Below, piece by piece: positions 21,864 to 31,244 of a stretch of 64,000 nucleotides of DNA. The notes below the pieces were generated by a model. The model was not told the origin of the DNA. It saw only the letters and a list, made by a program, of their open reading frames with translations, and made no database searches. Positions within the stretch are counted from its first letter, which is position 1. Each line of letters begins with the position of its first letter. The stretch comes from CAADGU01 sp964467705 (lineage in GTDB: Bacteria > Chloroflexota > Anaerolineae > Promineifilales > Promineifilaceae). The translations under genes and the position numbers were made by a program. Where the stretch lies: contig CAYXUZ010000002.1 of the NCBI GenBank assembly GCA_964467705.1, forward strand, positions 47,330-111,329. Direction: 5' to 3'.

Positions 21864-24773
21864 ATGAGCAAGGAAGATAAAAATATCGTCATCATAGCTG
21901 CTTACATGCAAACCGAGCCGGCCGCCAGGAATTTTGACCAGCTCGCCCAATTGGTGAAAGCCAAGAAGGTCAAAAGCGATGGCCTGATCCTCGTCGAGAA
22001 GGACATGGAGGGGCAACTGCTGGTCAAAGAGACCGGCGACCACATGGGCCGCAAGGGTGTGGAATGGGGCGGCGGGGTTGGCCTGTTGGTTGGCCTCTTT
22101 GCGCCGCCATTGCTGGCCGCGACGGCCGTTGGCGCGGCCGCCGGCGCGCTGGTCGGCAAATTCGCCAAGAACAAGGTCGTGGACGGCATGGAAGAGGGAC
22201 TGGGCAAGAACCTCAAACCGGGCCAGGCTGCGATCCTGGCCATCGTCCGGGAAGAGGATCGTCTCCCCGCCGAACAGGCGTTGGCCGACTCTGTCGCCAA
22301 GTCGGTGGCGGTGATGGACGAAGGCGGCGCCAGGGGGCTGAAGTCGGCCATCAATGAAGCACGGGGCAAGTTCAACCCCGACCGCACCGTCCTGCCCATC
22401 CCCGACAAGAGCTTTGGTGGGGCGATTGCCCGCACGATGGACGAAGCGGTGGCCGACTGGAGCTTTATCCCCGGCCCGAAGGCGCCGGAAAATGCCCCCA
22501 ATGTGCTGATCGTGCTGGTGGATGACGCCGGTTTCGGTGGGCCGGAACCGTTCGGCGGCGAAATTCGTACCCCGGCTTTGCAACGGGTGCAAGAGATGGG
22601 CATCACCTACAATGCCTTCCATGTAACGGCCGTTTGCTCACCCACCCGCGCCGCCATGCTCACCGGGCGCAACCATCACCGCGTCGGCATGGGTGGCATC
22701 GCCGAATTTCCGGGGCCGTTCCCCGGCTACACCGGCACCCGGCCGCGCAGCTGCACCGCCCTGCCCCGCATCTTGAAGGAAAATGGCTACATCACCGGCG
22801 GCTTCGGCAAGTGGCACATGACGCCCGGCCGCGAGATGGGGCCGTCTGGTCCTTTTGAACATTGGCCGCAAGCGTGGGGCTTCGACCATTGGTGGGGATT
22901 CCTGACCGGCGCGGCCGGGCAGTATGACCCGGTTATCACCCAGGACAACTCGGTACTCGGTGTGCCCGAAGGCAAGGACGGGAAACTCTACTACTTCCCC
23001 GATGACATCACCGACAAGAGCATCGAATGGCTGCACGCCGTGCGCGCGCACGACGCCAATAAGCCATGGATGATCTATTACTCCACCGGCGCCACCCATG
23101 CGCCGCATCATGTAGCCAGGGAGTGGGCAGACAAATACAAGGGGCAGTTCGACGACGGTTGGGACAAATACCGCGAGCGGACTCTGGAACGCCAGAAGAA
23201 ATTGGGCATTGTGCCGCCCGATACCGGGCTGGCGGCCCGCCCCGACCCGTACCCGGCCTGGGATACGCTCAACGACGCCGAAAAGAAATTGTACGCCCGC
23301 CAGATGGAAGTCTTTGCCGGTTTCTCCGAGAATACGGACTGGAATATCGGCCGGCTGATTGACGAAGTAGAGGCGATAGGTGAACTTGACAATACGCTCA
23401 TCATCTACATCTGGGGTGACAATGGCGCCAGTATGGAAGGCACGACTACTGGCTCCTTCAACGAGACCACCTTCTTTAACGGCCTCGTGCTGAACGCTGA
23501 AGATCAGTTGGCGCTGATCGAGAAGTATGGCGGCATCGAAGAGCTGGGCGGCGAATACACGGCACCCCACTTTGCCGCGGCCTGGGCGCACGCCAACAAC
23601 ACCCCCTTCCAATGGGGCAAGCAGATGGCCAGCCACCTGGGTGGCACACGCGACCCGATGGTTATCGCCTTGCCAAATCGCATCAAGCACGACAGTAAAA
23701 TCCGCCATCAGTTCACGCACTGCATTGATGTCGTCCCAACCATCTTGGAAGTCGTCGGTATTCCTGAGCCAAAGGTAGTTGACGGTATCGAGCAGGAGCC
23801 GATGGACGGTACCAGCTTCGCCTACACCTTCGACGAGCCTCAAGCGGCGGATCGCCACACCGTGCAATACTTTGAGATGTATGGTAGTCGTGCCATCTAC
23901 AAGGATGGCTGGTGGGCCTGCGCGCGGCTGGATAAGCTGCCATGGGACTTCTCACCGGCCACGCTCGCCCGCTTTGCGCCGGGTAGTGGATATGACCCCG
24001 ATCAGGATCCGTGGGAACTCTACTATCTGCCAGACGACTTCAGCCAGGCTAAAAACCTAGCGGCCGAAAAACCGGAGAAGCTGGCCGAAATGAAGGAACT
24101 TTTCTGGCAAGAGGCCGAGCGTAACCGGGCGCTGCCACTGCTTGGCGGCATGGCGGCGTTCTTTGGCATCCTACCGCCCATGCCCACAGTCACACGCTAC
24201 AGCTTCGCCGGCGATGTGCAGAACGTATCCACCACGGTGATCCCTCGCATCTACGGCCGTTCCTACGCCATCGAAGCTGAATTGGAAGTGCCGGAAGGTG
24301 GGGCTGAGGGTGTGCTGTGTGCCTTCGCCGACTTTATCGGTGGCTTCGCGCTGTGGGTCAACGAGCAGGGCCACCTCATCCACACTTACCAGTTCCTCGG
24401 CGTAGAAACATACAAACAGATCTCGACCGAGCCAATCCCAACCGGCGACGTGACGGTGAAGATGCTGTTTGAGATTGACGAGCCAAAACCAGGGGCTGGC
24501 GGCAAGGTGACGCTATGGGCGAATGACAGGCAAATTGGCGAAGGCGTGATGCCCCACACCGTGGCGATGCTGTTCACGACCTATGCCGGTATGGACATGG
24601 GCCGCGACAATGGCGGTGTGGTTGACCTGGAGTACGAAGACAAAGCGCCTTATGCCTTCACCGGTAAGTTGAAAAAGGTGGTCTTTGACCTGAAGCCAGC
24701 GCACATAGAAGCCGAGCAGGAATTGCATCACCAGGCGATGATCCATGCCGTAGCGGCCGGGGCGGCAGGTTAA
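21864..24773 (+). CDS. DUF1269-arylsulfatase fusion
   Basis: 969 residues; AAGGAGATAATAAT precedes the ATG. Residues 1-155 form a DUF1269 unit: an alpha-beta start, then a glycine-zipper hairpin (GGVGLLVGLF, AVGAAAGALVGKF), then QAAILAIVREEDRL. A linker follows, and from about 212 a type I sulfatase begins NVLIVLVDDAGFG. CSPTRAAMLTGR (Cys258) is the formylglycine motif, HHRVGMGG and GKWHM are the usual active-site histidine/lysine segments, and WGDNGASMEG is the second metal site. The last 180 residues form a beta-rich domain. The family hydrolyses sulfate esters after Cys is converted to formylglycine. There is no signal peptide; the hairpin may tether it to the membrane. SulP permeases follow within 2 kb. 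Confidence 0.9.
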   Translation: MSKEDKNIVIIAAYMQTEPAARNFDQLAQLVKAKKVKSDGLILVEKDMEGQLLVKETGDHMGRKGVEWGGGVGLLVGLFAPPLLAATAVGAAAGALVGKFAKNKVVDGMEEGLGKNLKPGQAAILAIVREEDRLPAEQALADSVAKSVAVMDEGGARGLKSAINEARGKFNPDRTVLPIPDKSFGGAIARTMDEAVADWSFIPGPKAPENAPNVLIVLVDDAGFGGPEPFGGEIRTPALQRVQEMGITYNAFHVTAVCSPTRAAMLTGRNHHRVGMGGIAEFPGPFPGYTGTRPRSCTALPRILKENGYITGGFGKWHMTPGREMGPSGPFEHWPQAWGFDHWWGFLTGAAGQYDPVITQDNSVLGVPEGKDGKLYYFPDDITDKSIEWLHAVRAHDANKPWMIYYSTGATHAPHHVAREWADKYKGQFDDGWDKYRERTLERQKKLGIVPPDTGLAARPDPYPAWDTLNDAEKKLYARQMEVFAGFSENTDWNIGRLIDEVEAIGELDNTLIIYIWGDNGASMEGTTTGSFNETTFFNGLVLNAEDQLALIEKYGGIEELGGEYTAPHFAAAWAHANNTPFQWGKQMASHLGGTRDPMVIALPNRIKHDSKIRHQFTHCIDVVPTILEVVGIPEPKVVDGIEQEPMDGTSFAYTFDEPQAADRHTVQYFEMYGSRAIYKDGWWACARLDKLPWDFSPATLARFAPGSGYDPDQDPWELYYLPDDFSQAKNLAAEKPEKLAEMKELFWQEAERNRALPLLGGMAAFFGILPPMPTVTRYSFAGDVQNVSTTVIPRIYGRSYAIEAELEVPEGGAEGVLCAFADFIGGFALWVNEQGHLIHTYQFLGVETYKQISTEPIPTGDVTVKMLFEIDEPKPGAGGKVTLWANDRQIGEGVMPHTVAMLFTTYAGMDMGRDNGGVVDLEYEDKAPYAFTGKLKKVVFDLKPAHIEAEQELHHQAMIHAVAAGAAG

Positions 24774-24786
24774 AAGTGTTAATAGG

Positions 24787-24829
24787 CGTATAGATTGGGC
24801 CAGTCGCCAAAATTGGCCCAATCTATACG
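24787..24829 (+). terminator. 16-bp perfect hairpin after the sulfatase gene
   Basis: CGTATAGATTGGGCCA (24787-24802) pairs with TGGCCCAATCTATACG (24814-24829), loop 11 nt, 14 bases after the stop. No long T-run follows. It is probably a terminator or transcript-end stabiliser separating the sulfatase from the channel gene. Confidence 0.65.
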
Positions 24830-24976
24830 TCATTATCAGCCCGACCTGGAAGGTCAACGGAAAAGTCGTTGTAAGCGGCGACATCCTTGCCGGGTTCCAA
24901 GCACGAGCGCGGTAAGGATACTACGCCTACCAGAGCAAACAACGCCCTAGAGAACCGAGATTGCTAACGAGGCAAA

Positions 24977-26260
24977 ATGATGATAGACCCACAGGCACAA
25001 CTCAAACCGTACCTCAAGCTGTTGGGGCTGGTTATTTTATTGGGCACGGCCGTTTCGGTGATGACCTTTGCCTTTATGGCTATTGTGCATCAGGGCACAG
25101 CTTTGCTTTGGGAAACCGCAGCCGAGGAACTAGGGCTTGATCCCCGCCTTTTCACTGTGCTGATTTGCACCCTCGGCGGCTTGTTGGTGGGGTTGTTGGT
25201 GAAGCATTTCGGCGATCACAGTGGCATTTTTGCTGAGGTGATGCAGGAGTTTGGCAAGACGGGGCGATTTGATTACCACAACGCGCCGGGCATTGTGCTT
25301 ACGGCTTTGGTTTCGCTCATGGCGGGGGGCAGTCTGGGGCCGGAAGCGCCGTTGGCCGATGCCAGCGGCGGGTTGGGCACATGGTTGGCCGACCGGCTCA
25401 AACTGAATGAGCAGGAGACGCGCTCGGTGGGTTATTCGGGGGTTAGCGCGATGCTGGCTTCTTTTATCACCTCACCCATCGGCGGGGCGTTGTTGGGGTT
25501 GGAATCGGCGCAGGGGGGGACAGGCGGGTTGGCGATGTATTTCTGGGTGTTGTTTCCCAGTATGCTGGCCTCGGCCGTAGCCACGTTGGTCTTTGTTTTG
25601 TTGAGTGGGGGATTCTTTGAGACGCTGTATCGCTTCCCGGCTTATGAGCCACGTCTGGTTGATCTGGCGTATGCCGCGCCGTTGGGTTTTGTGGGCGGGG
25701 TGACGGGCATTTTGTTTATGTTGTCGCTCAAACGGTTTAAACAGCTTTTTGTGCCGCTGAAGGATCGGTTGGTTTGGCGCGGAGTGATTGGCGGTTTGGG
25801 TATGGGGATCATTGGTGCGCTGTTACCACTGACTTTGTTCTCTGGTGAGTCGGAAACGGCCGAATTGATCACCCATGCGGCGCAGATTGGGGTGGTCATG
25901 TTGATTGTGCTGGCGCTGGCGAAGTTGTTTGCCACTTCGCTGCTGTTGGCGACGGGCTGGAAAGGGGGCTACATCTTCCCCATTATGTTTGCCAGCGCCG
26001 CATTGGGTATGGCGCTAAACCAACTGTTTCCCGGTATTCCGGTGGCGGTGGCAGTGGCGGCGACGATGGCGGGGGCGCTGGTGGCCGTTTTGAAGGCGCC
26101 GTTGTTTGCGGTGCTTTTTACAATGGTGTTGGTGCAGGAGGAGACGGCGGCGGTGGTGGCGGTGGCGGTTGTCACCAGCGCGTTGCTAACCGCGTTGATA
26201 GCGCTGCGTAGCGCCCAACGTGAAGCAAAACAGGCGGCAGCTTTATCCGAGAGTGTTTAA
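24977..26260 (+). CDS. ClC-family chloride channel/antiporter
   Basis: 427 residues, about ten membrane segments. Family signatures: GGSLGPEAPLADASGG (the GxxGPE region carrying the gating glutamate), VSAMLASFITSPIGGALLGLE, and near the C-terminus GWKGGYIFPIMFASAALG (the GGxFxP signature). No CBS domains. Bacterial ClCs exchange Cl- for H+, often in acid resistance. It is the first gene of the transporter block and is bounded by hairpins on both sides, so it may have its own transcript. Confidence 0.9.
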   Translation: MMIDPQAQLKPYLKLLGLVILLGTAVSVMTFAFMAIVHQGTALLWETAAEELGLDPRLFTVLICTLGGLLVGLLVKHFGDHSGIFAEVMQEFGKTGRFDYHNAPGIVLTALVSLMAGGSLGPEAPLADASGGLGTWLADRLKLNEQETRSVGYSGVSAMLASFITSPIGGALLGLESAQGGTGGLAMYFWVLFPSMLASAVATLVFVLLSGGFFETLYRFPAYEPRLVDLAYAAPLGFVGGVTGILFMLSLKRFKQLFVPLKDRLVWRGVIGGLGMGIIGALLPLTLFSGESETAELITHAAQIGVVMLIVLALAKLFATSLLLATGWKGGYIFPIMFASAALGMALNQLFPGIPVAVAVAATMAGALVAVLKAPLFAVLFTMVLVQEETAAVVAVAVVTSALLTALIALRSAQREAKQAAALSESV

Positions 26261-26280
26261 CTTTAACTCAGTAGATCGAA

Positions 26281-26312
26281 GAGGGGTGAGCATCTGAGGA
26301 TGCTCACCCCTC
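26281..26312 (+). terminator. Hairpin after the ClC gene
   Basis: GAGGGGTGAGCATC (26281-26294) pairs perfectly with GATGCTCACCCCTC (26299-26312). An outer CAGTAG/CTACTG pairing extends the structure. It lies between ClC and SulP; no T-run. Confidence 0.6.
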
Positions 26313-26351
26313 AATTTCAACCTACTGAAGAAGCTACGAGAAAGATAGAAG

Positions 26352-28112
26352 ATGAGTGACATCAATCAGACGCCGAAAGGCGATATCTACCAGTTGATGC
26401 CCGGACTTGCCCTCCTGAAAGTGTTCAGTCCGGCGCTGCTGCGCACTGAATTTGTGGTGGCGGTGACGGTTTTTGCCGTACTCGTGCCATCGTCCATGGC
26501 TTATGGCGATCTAGCCGGGGTGAACCCTGTGGTGGGGCTGTATGTGGCGTTGGGCGCGATGACGATGTATGCCCTGTTTGGCACCTCCAAACAGGTGATC
26601 ACAGGGTCAGAGGCAACGAGCGCCATTATGACGGCGGCGGCCGTTGCCCCGTTGGCGGCGGGCGACCCGGAACGTTATGCCTCACTGGCGGCGATGACGG
26701 CCGTTCTCGTTGGCGTTTTGGCGATATTGGCCCGGGTGGCGCGGCTTGGTTTCATCACTGACTTTTTGTCCAAGCCTGTTCTGGTGGGCTACATCTTCGG
26801 CGCGGCGCTGATCACAATTGGCAGTCAATTGGGCAAGATGTTTGGCTTCAAGCTGGAAAGTGACAAATTTTTCCAGCAGGTTGTGGAACTGATCGGCCGG
26901 CTGGATGAAACGGACATGCTCACTTTTGTCATTGGCGTCGTCTGCATGGTGGTTTTGTTGGGTATCCGCCGCGTGAATCGCGCGTTGCCCGGGCCGCTGA
27001 TTGTTGTCGTTGGGGCGATTATCGCTTCGGCTTTGCTCGATTGGGAGGCGAAAGGGGTGACTGTGGTAGGGGAGGTACCAGCCGGCCTGCCCCAATTGGC
27101 AATCCCTATTGTCAGTGTGTCAGACATTTTTGCGCTGCTGCCAGCCGCCTTAGCGCTCACCATTTTGATCTATGCGGATGAGATTCTGACGGCGCGGGTT
27201 TTTGCGGCGAAACACGGGCAGAAGGTTGACGCCAACCAGGAGTTTTTGGCCCTGGGCATGGCGAACATCGGCGCGGGTCTTTTGACCGGGTTTCCGGCGG
27301 CGCTGAGTGCATCGAGAACGGCCGTTAACGATCAGATGGGTGGTAAAACACAATGGGTCGGGCTGATAGCCGCCGCCCTGACCATCATCTTCCTGCTCTT
27401 TTTCACGCCCCTGCTGGCGCCACTGCCCACCGTTGCGCTGGGGGCGATCATCATCGTCGCCTCTATCGGATTAATTGACTTAGCCGCGTTTCGCTTCTTG
27501 CGGCAGGTACGCTCCGCCGAGTTTTGGCTGGCGGTGGTGACTGCGTTTGGCGTCCTCACGGTCGGCATCTTGCAGGGCATTCTGGTGGCCGTGGTGTTTT
27601 CGCTGATCAATGTCATCTACCACATTTCGCGGCCGCATGATGCGTTGTTAGACGGCGTGGAGACAAATGGCGGCACGGTGTATCGTGGGATTGGCGACAA
27701 AGAGACGGCGCTGACCGAGCCGGGTCTGATTGTCTATCGCTTTGATGCGCCGCTGGTGTTTGCCAATGCGGGGTATTTTACCGAACGTCTGCAAGAGTTG
27801 GTGGCGCGGGCCGGGGATGGGTTGAAATGTGTGATTCTAGATGCCGAGGCGATCAGTGATTTTGATTCAACATCTGCTGAGGCGCTGGAGAATTTGGATA
27901 CGGAACTGGAAAGAATGGGCGTGGAATTGTGGATTGCGCGGGCCAATCAACCCCTGCGTGACCTTTTGCTGCTCACGGGCTTAATGAAACGGATTGGCGA
28001 GGAACACATTTATCCATCGGTGCGCAGTGCTGTCGTCGCTTATAACACCGCTATGAACATTGATAGTTTACCAGCGACGGAATTGGGCAAGGAGGTGAAG
28101 AGCGATGGGTGA
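26352..28112 (+). CDS. SulP anion permease with STAS domain (1 of 3)
   Basis: 586 residues. The SLC26/SulP membrane core (about 1-430) has VPSSMAYGDLAGVNPVVGLY, the signature for the first helices, and GLLTGFPAALSASRTAVND. A C-terminal STAS domain (about 455-560) has CVILDAEAISDFDSTSAEAL. SulP proteins carry sulfate, bicarbonate, chloride or dicarboxylates; the substrate cannot be read here. The stop overlaps the start of a small membrane protein (GTGA), indicating translational coupling. It is clearly diverged from the two other SulP genes at 31245 and 34236. Confidence 0.92.
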   Translation: MSDINQTPKGDIYQLMPGLALLKVFSPALLRTEFVVAVTVFAVLVPSSMAYGDLAGVNPVVGLYVALGAMTMYALFGTSKQVITGSEATSAIMTAAAVAPLAAGDPERYASLAAMTAVLVGVLAILARVARLGFITDFLSKPVLVGYIFGAALITIGSQLGKMFGFKLESDKFFQQVVELIGRLDETDMLTFVIGVVCMVVLLGIRRVNRALPGPLIVVVGAIIASALLDWEAKGVTVVGEVPAGLPQLAIPIVSVSDIFALLPAALALTILIYADEILTARVFAAKHGQKVDANQEFLALGMANIGAGLLTGFPAALSASRTAVNDQMGGKTQWVGLIAAALTIIFLLFFTPLLAPLPTVALGAIIIVASIGLIDLAAFRFLRQVRSAEFWLAVVTAFGVLTVGILQGILVAVVFSLINVIYHISRPHDALLDGVETNGGTVYRGIGDKETALTEPGLIVYRFDAPLVFANAGYFTERLQELVARAGDGLKCVILDAEAISDFDSTSAEALENLDTELERMGVELWIARANQPLRDLLLLTGLMKRIGEEHIYPSVRSAVVAYNTAMNIDSLPATELGKEVKSDG

Positions 28113-28303
28113 GAGCGGTGATCATCACCATTGCCGTGCTGCCTCTGCCCACCAAACTGAAGCAGCGGGGCATGTCTGGCCGGCTGGCATTGCTGCTGAC
28201 AATTCTGGCGGTTGTGGGCGTCATCAACATGCTAGCCTGGGCAGAATTTGGCACCCCCACTGCCTTTATTGTGTTTTTTTGGCAGGCAAAACCTGAAATG
28301 TGA
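28109..28303 (+). CDS. Small membrane protein coupled to SulP and KtrA
   Basis: 64 residues from GTG at 28109, which overlaps the SulP stop in GTGA. After a short basic N-terminal part (LPTKLKQRGMSGR) there is a hydrophobic region of about 34 residues, ending FGTPTAFIVFFWQAKPEM. Another frame starting at 28105 is also open, but its product is histidine-rich and featureless. The membrane-like composition, the coupled start and the ribosome site of the next gene just after its stop favour 28109. Possible small subunit of a transporter; unknown family. Confidence 0.55.
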   Translation: MRAVIITIAVLPLPTKLKQRGMSGRLALLLTILAVVGVINMLAWAEFGTPTAFIVFFWQAKPEM

Positions 28304-28316
28304 GAGGAGATTTCCG

Positions 28317-28997
28317 ATGGCACGTAAGTCGAAACATTCCGTGAAGGGCAAGACCGAACAAGAGTTTGCCGTGATTGGGCTGGGGCATTTTGGCGCCAGT
28401 CTGGCACGGCGACTCGAAGAGATGGGTCACGCCACTCTCGGCGTAGACAACAACATGGCCTGGGTGCAAGCCATCTCCGATGACATCACGTCGGCCATTG
28501 CCCTGGATACGAGCAACGAGGACGCACTGCAAGAGGTTGACATCGCCTCCTTTAGCACGGTGATCATCGCCATGGCGGATGATTTCGAGACCAGCGCCCT
28601 GGTTACCACCTATCTGAAGGGGTTGGGGGTTACTCACGTGATTTGCGTTGCCAAATCCCATCGGCACCGCGACATCCTGCTGCGTATTGGCGCCGACCAG
28701 GTGATCGTATCCGACGAAGACAGCGGCATCAGGCTGGCCGAAACGTTGGCCGCACCCAACTTATTGGAGCGGGTACTGCTCGATGGCGAGCATAGCCTTG
28801 CCGAGCTGAAGGTGCCTGATAGCCTGGTAGCGCAGTCTGTGTCTGGCCTGGCGCACCATGATGTATCTGTACTCTTGATCCAACGCCAAGATCACCTTTT
28901 CCCCTCTCCCCCTGCCGAGACTCGGTTAGAGGCGGGTGATACGATCTTCGTGGTTGGCCAGCGCACGAAGCTATTGGAGATCACGTCTTTGCCATGA
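28317..28997 (+). CDS. ktrA: KtrA/TrkA-type K+ uptake regulatory subunit (RCK)
   Basis: 226 residues from ATG at 28317 with GAGAGGAG upstream. The Rossmann RCK_N domain starts EFAVIGLGHFGASLARRLEE and includes the acidic VDNN ribose-binding end of strand two. The RCK_C domain at about 145-225 includes LAELKVPDSLVAQSV and AGDTIFVVGQR. It is the single-RCK KtrA form rather than the double TrkA of enterobacteria. It binds ATP/ADP or NAD and gates the partner KtrB/TrkH, whose start codon overlaps its stop (ATGA). Confidence 0.92.
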   Translation: MARKSKHSVKGKTEQEFAVIGLGHFGASLARRLEEMGHATLGVDNNMAWVQAISDDITSAIALDTSNEDALQEVDIASFSTVIIAMADDFETSALVTTYLKGLGVTHVICVAKSHRHRDILLRIGADQVIVSDEDSGIRLAETLAAPNLLERVLLDGEHSLAELKVPDSLVAQSVSGLAHHDVSVLLIQRQDHLFPSPPAETRLEAGDTIFVVGQRTKLLEITSLP

Positions 28998-30415
28998 GTT
29001 CCACACTAGGTAGCCATCCGGACCTTAGTGAAGTAACGCAGGAGGCGTTAAATGTGCAGAGAAAGCGCCACCTGCCAATTCCGCTGCGCCTGCTGGTGAC
29101 GCTAGCGGTTCTGATCGGCATGGGTACGGGGCTGTTGCTTTTGCCCTGGATGACAACGCAGCCGATCAGCCTCATGGATGCGTTGTTTACATCCACCTCG
29201 GCCGCGGCGGTCACGGGACTTTCTGTCCTCACTACCAGTACCGCCTTCACGCGGCTGGGGCAGTGGGTGATTCTACTACTGATGCAGTTTGGCGGGCTGG
29301 GCTTTCTTGTGACCCTTGTTCTCACCCTACGTTTGCTGGGGCGCCAGATTTCACTGGCGGATCGCTTGGCGGTCAGTAGTTCTCTGGGTCTGGCCAACCC
29401 CAAGGCGATCTTGTTGGTTTTAGGGCGTACAGTAACCTTCATGGTAATGGTTGAGGGTGTGGGCGCCCTGATCCTCTGGGTGCATTGGCGGCTGAACGAC
29501 ATTGTGCCGGCCGGTGATGCGGCGTTCTATGCCCTCTTCCATGCTGTGGCGGCTTTCTGTAACGCCGGGTTTGATCTATTTGCCGGGTTGCCGCAGTATC
29601 CTAACGGTGTTCCGTCTGACCCGATTACTCTGCTGACGTTGGGTTGGTTGGTGATCATTGGCGGGCTGGGTATTCCGGTGTACATGGAATTGTTGCACCG
29701 CCGGACAACACTTCAAGAAGGTAAACGGCTCAGACGCCTGAGTTTGCAGACACGTTTGGCGTTGTGGTCGGCGATTTTTCTGGTCTTAGTTGGCTGGACC
29801 GGGTTGCTTGTTGGTGAGTACCGGCATGAGGGGGTTTTGTCGGGCATGTCGTTGGGTGAACGGGTGTTGCGAACCTGGTTTCAGTCGGTGGCCGCACGCA
29901 CGGCCGGCTTTGCCAGCCTCAGCGATTTTGCCAATCTCCACGATTCCAGCCGGTTGCTGCTCATCTGCCTGATGTTCATTGGCAGTGCGCCGGCCTCGAT
30001 GGGCGGCGGCATCACGACCGGCACTTTCTCCGTGCTCATAGTGGCTATGTGGAGCCTGGCGCGTGGCTACGACAGGGTACATATATGGCAGCGTGCGATC
30101 TCGATGGCAGTGGTGTGGCGGGCCATCACCGTCCTCTTCATCAGTCTCGGCGTGGTTTTGAGCGCGACCTGGCTGCTTCTGGTGACTCAAGAGGTGACTC
30201 TTAGTACGGCTCTATTTGAGGTTGTCTCTGCGTTCTCTACAACAGGTTTGTCGCTGGGTATAACAGGACAGCTTGACCCCTTCGGCCGGCTGGTGATTAT
30301 TGGTCTCATGTTCTGGGGACGATTGGGGGCGGTTACTATCATGCTCGTCTTGCTGAAACGCCGTGGGCATGAGAGTTTGTTGCAGTACCCCGAAGAGACG
30401 GTCTTGGTTGGGTGA
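28994..30415 (+). CDS. ktrB: KtrB/TrkH-type K+ transporter subunit
   Basis: 473 residues, four M1-P-M2 repeats. The four filter loops are visible: SAAAVTGLSV, AFCNAGFDLF, AARTAGFASL and AFSTTGLSLG, each with the conserved filter glycine. It forms the K+ (Na+-coupled) pathway and assembles with the KtrA ring encoded just upstream; their overlap ensures balanced synthesis. K+ uptake commonly answers osmotic or membrane-potential stress. Confidence 0.93.
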   Translation: MSSTLGSHPDLSEVTQEALNVQRKRHLPIPLRLLVTLAVLIGMGTGLLLLPWMTTQPISLMDALFTSTSAAAVTGLSVLTTSTAFTRLGQWVILLLMQFGGLGFLVTLVLTLRLLGRQISLADRLAVSSSLGLANPKAILLVLGRTVTFMVMVEGVGALILWVHWRLNDIVPAGDAAFYALFHAVAAFCNAGFDLFAGLPQYPNGVPSDPITLLTLGWLVIIGGLGIPVYMELLHRRTTLQEGKRLRRLSLQTRLALWSAIFLVLVGWTGLLVGEYRHEGVLSGMSLGERVLRTWFQSVAARTAGFASLSDFANLHDSSRLLLICLMFIGSAPASMGGGITTGTFSVLIVAMWSLARGYDRVHIWQRAISMAVVWRAITVLFISLGVVLSATWLLLVTQEVTLSTALFEVVSAFSTTGLSLGITGQLDPFGRLVIIGLMFWGRLGAVTIMLVLLKRRGHESLLQYPEETVLVG

Positions 30416-30493
30416 TTCCGCACCGGTTCATTACCGACAAGTAGGACTTTCAAAATTGCTGGTAATTATGAGGAAATAGAGGAGATAGCTTCC

Positions 30494-31156
30494 ATGTCTG
30501 ATTTATCTGCTGGGACTGTCCGTAAACGATTGAAGACGCCGCGGGCGGCGGCCGTGGCCGGTATTCTTTTTGCTTTGCTCTACAGCGCCAGTCTGGTGTT
30601 GATCCGCATTTCGATCCCGGCGGAGGTGGCGGCGGATAATGCGGAGTGGCTGGAGGAGTATTCAGGGCGGATTGTGTTGGCGCTGAATCTAGTGCCGTTT
30701 GCGGGCATTGCGTTTCTCTGGTTTATTGGGGTACTGCGGGATCGTTTGGGTGAGTTGGAGGATCGCCTGTTTGCTACGGTGTTTTTGGGTAGTGGGTTGC
30801 TGTTTTTGGCGCTGAATTTTGTGGGCGCGGCCCTGGCCGGGGGGCTGTTGAGCAGTTATGCGGTTGCCTCCAACACGTTGGTGGAGAGTGGGGTGTTTAG
30901 TTACGGCCGTTCCGTTATGTACCACATCATCAATGTTTATGCCATCCGCATGGCCGGCGTGTTTATGATTTCGCTGGGCACGATTTGGCTGCGTACCGGC
31001 CTCATGCAGCGTGGTTGGGCTTTCCTGACCTATGCACTTGCTCTGGTGCTGCTGGTCAGTGTTAGTTTGTCGGCGTGGGTGACCTTGATCTTCCCAGGTT
31101 GGGTATTGGCAGTCAGCATCTATATTCTGATCTTGAGTCTCCGTGAGCAGCGGTAG
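30494..31156 (+). CDS. Six-TM membrane protein of unknown function
   Basis: 220 residues, AGAGGAGATAG before the ATG. Hydrophobic segments lie at about 23-42, 60-80, 92-114, 140-165, 172-192 and 195-213. A short acidic loop has AADNAEWLEEYSGR. I see no catalytic or transport motif and do not recognise the family. Its place between KtrAB and a SulP gene suggests a membrane role in the same unit. Confidence 0.6.
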   Translation: MSDLSAGTVRKRLKTPRAAAVAGILFALLYSASLVLIRISIPAEVAADNAEWLEEYSGRIVLALNLVPFAGIAFLWFIGVLRDRLGELEDRLFATVFLGSGLLFLALNFVGAALAGGLLSSYAVASNTLVESGVFSYGRSVMYHIINVYAIRMAGVFMISLGTIWLRTGLMQRGWAFLTYALALVLLVSVSLSAWVTLIFPGWVLAVSIYILILSLREQR

Positions 31157-31244
31157 AAAACCTTGAGTGAGTTTTGATGCCGAAACTCTGCTGAGTAACT
31201 GTAGAGGGAGAAGAGTAAAAGTCCAAGTTTTATGAGATGAAAAT

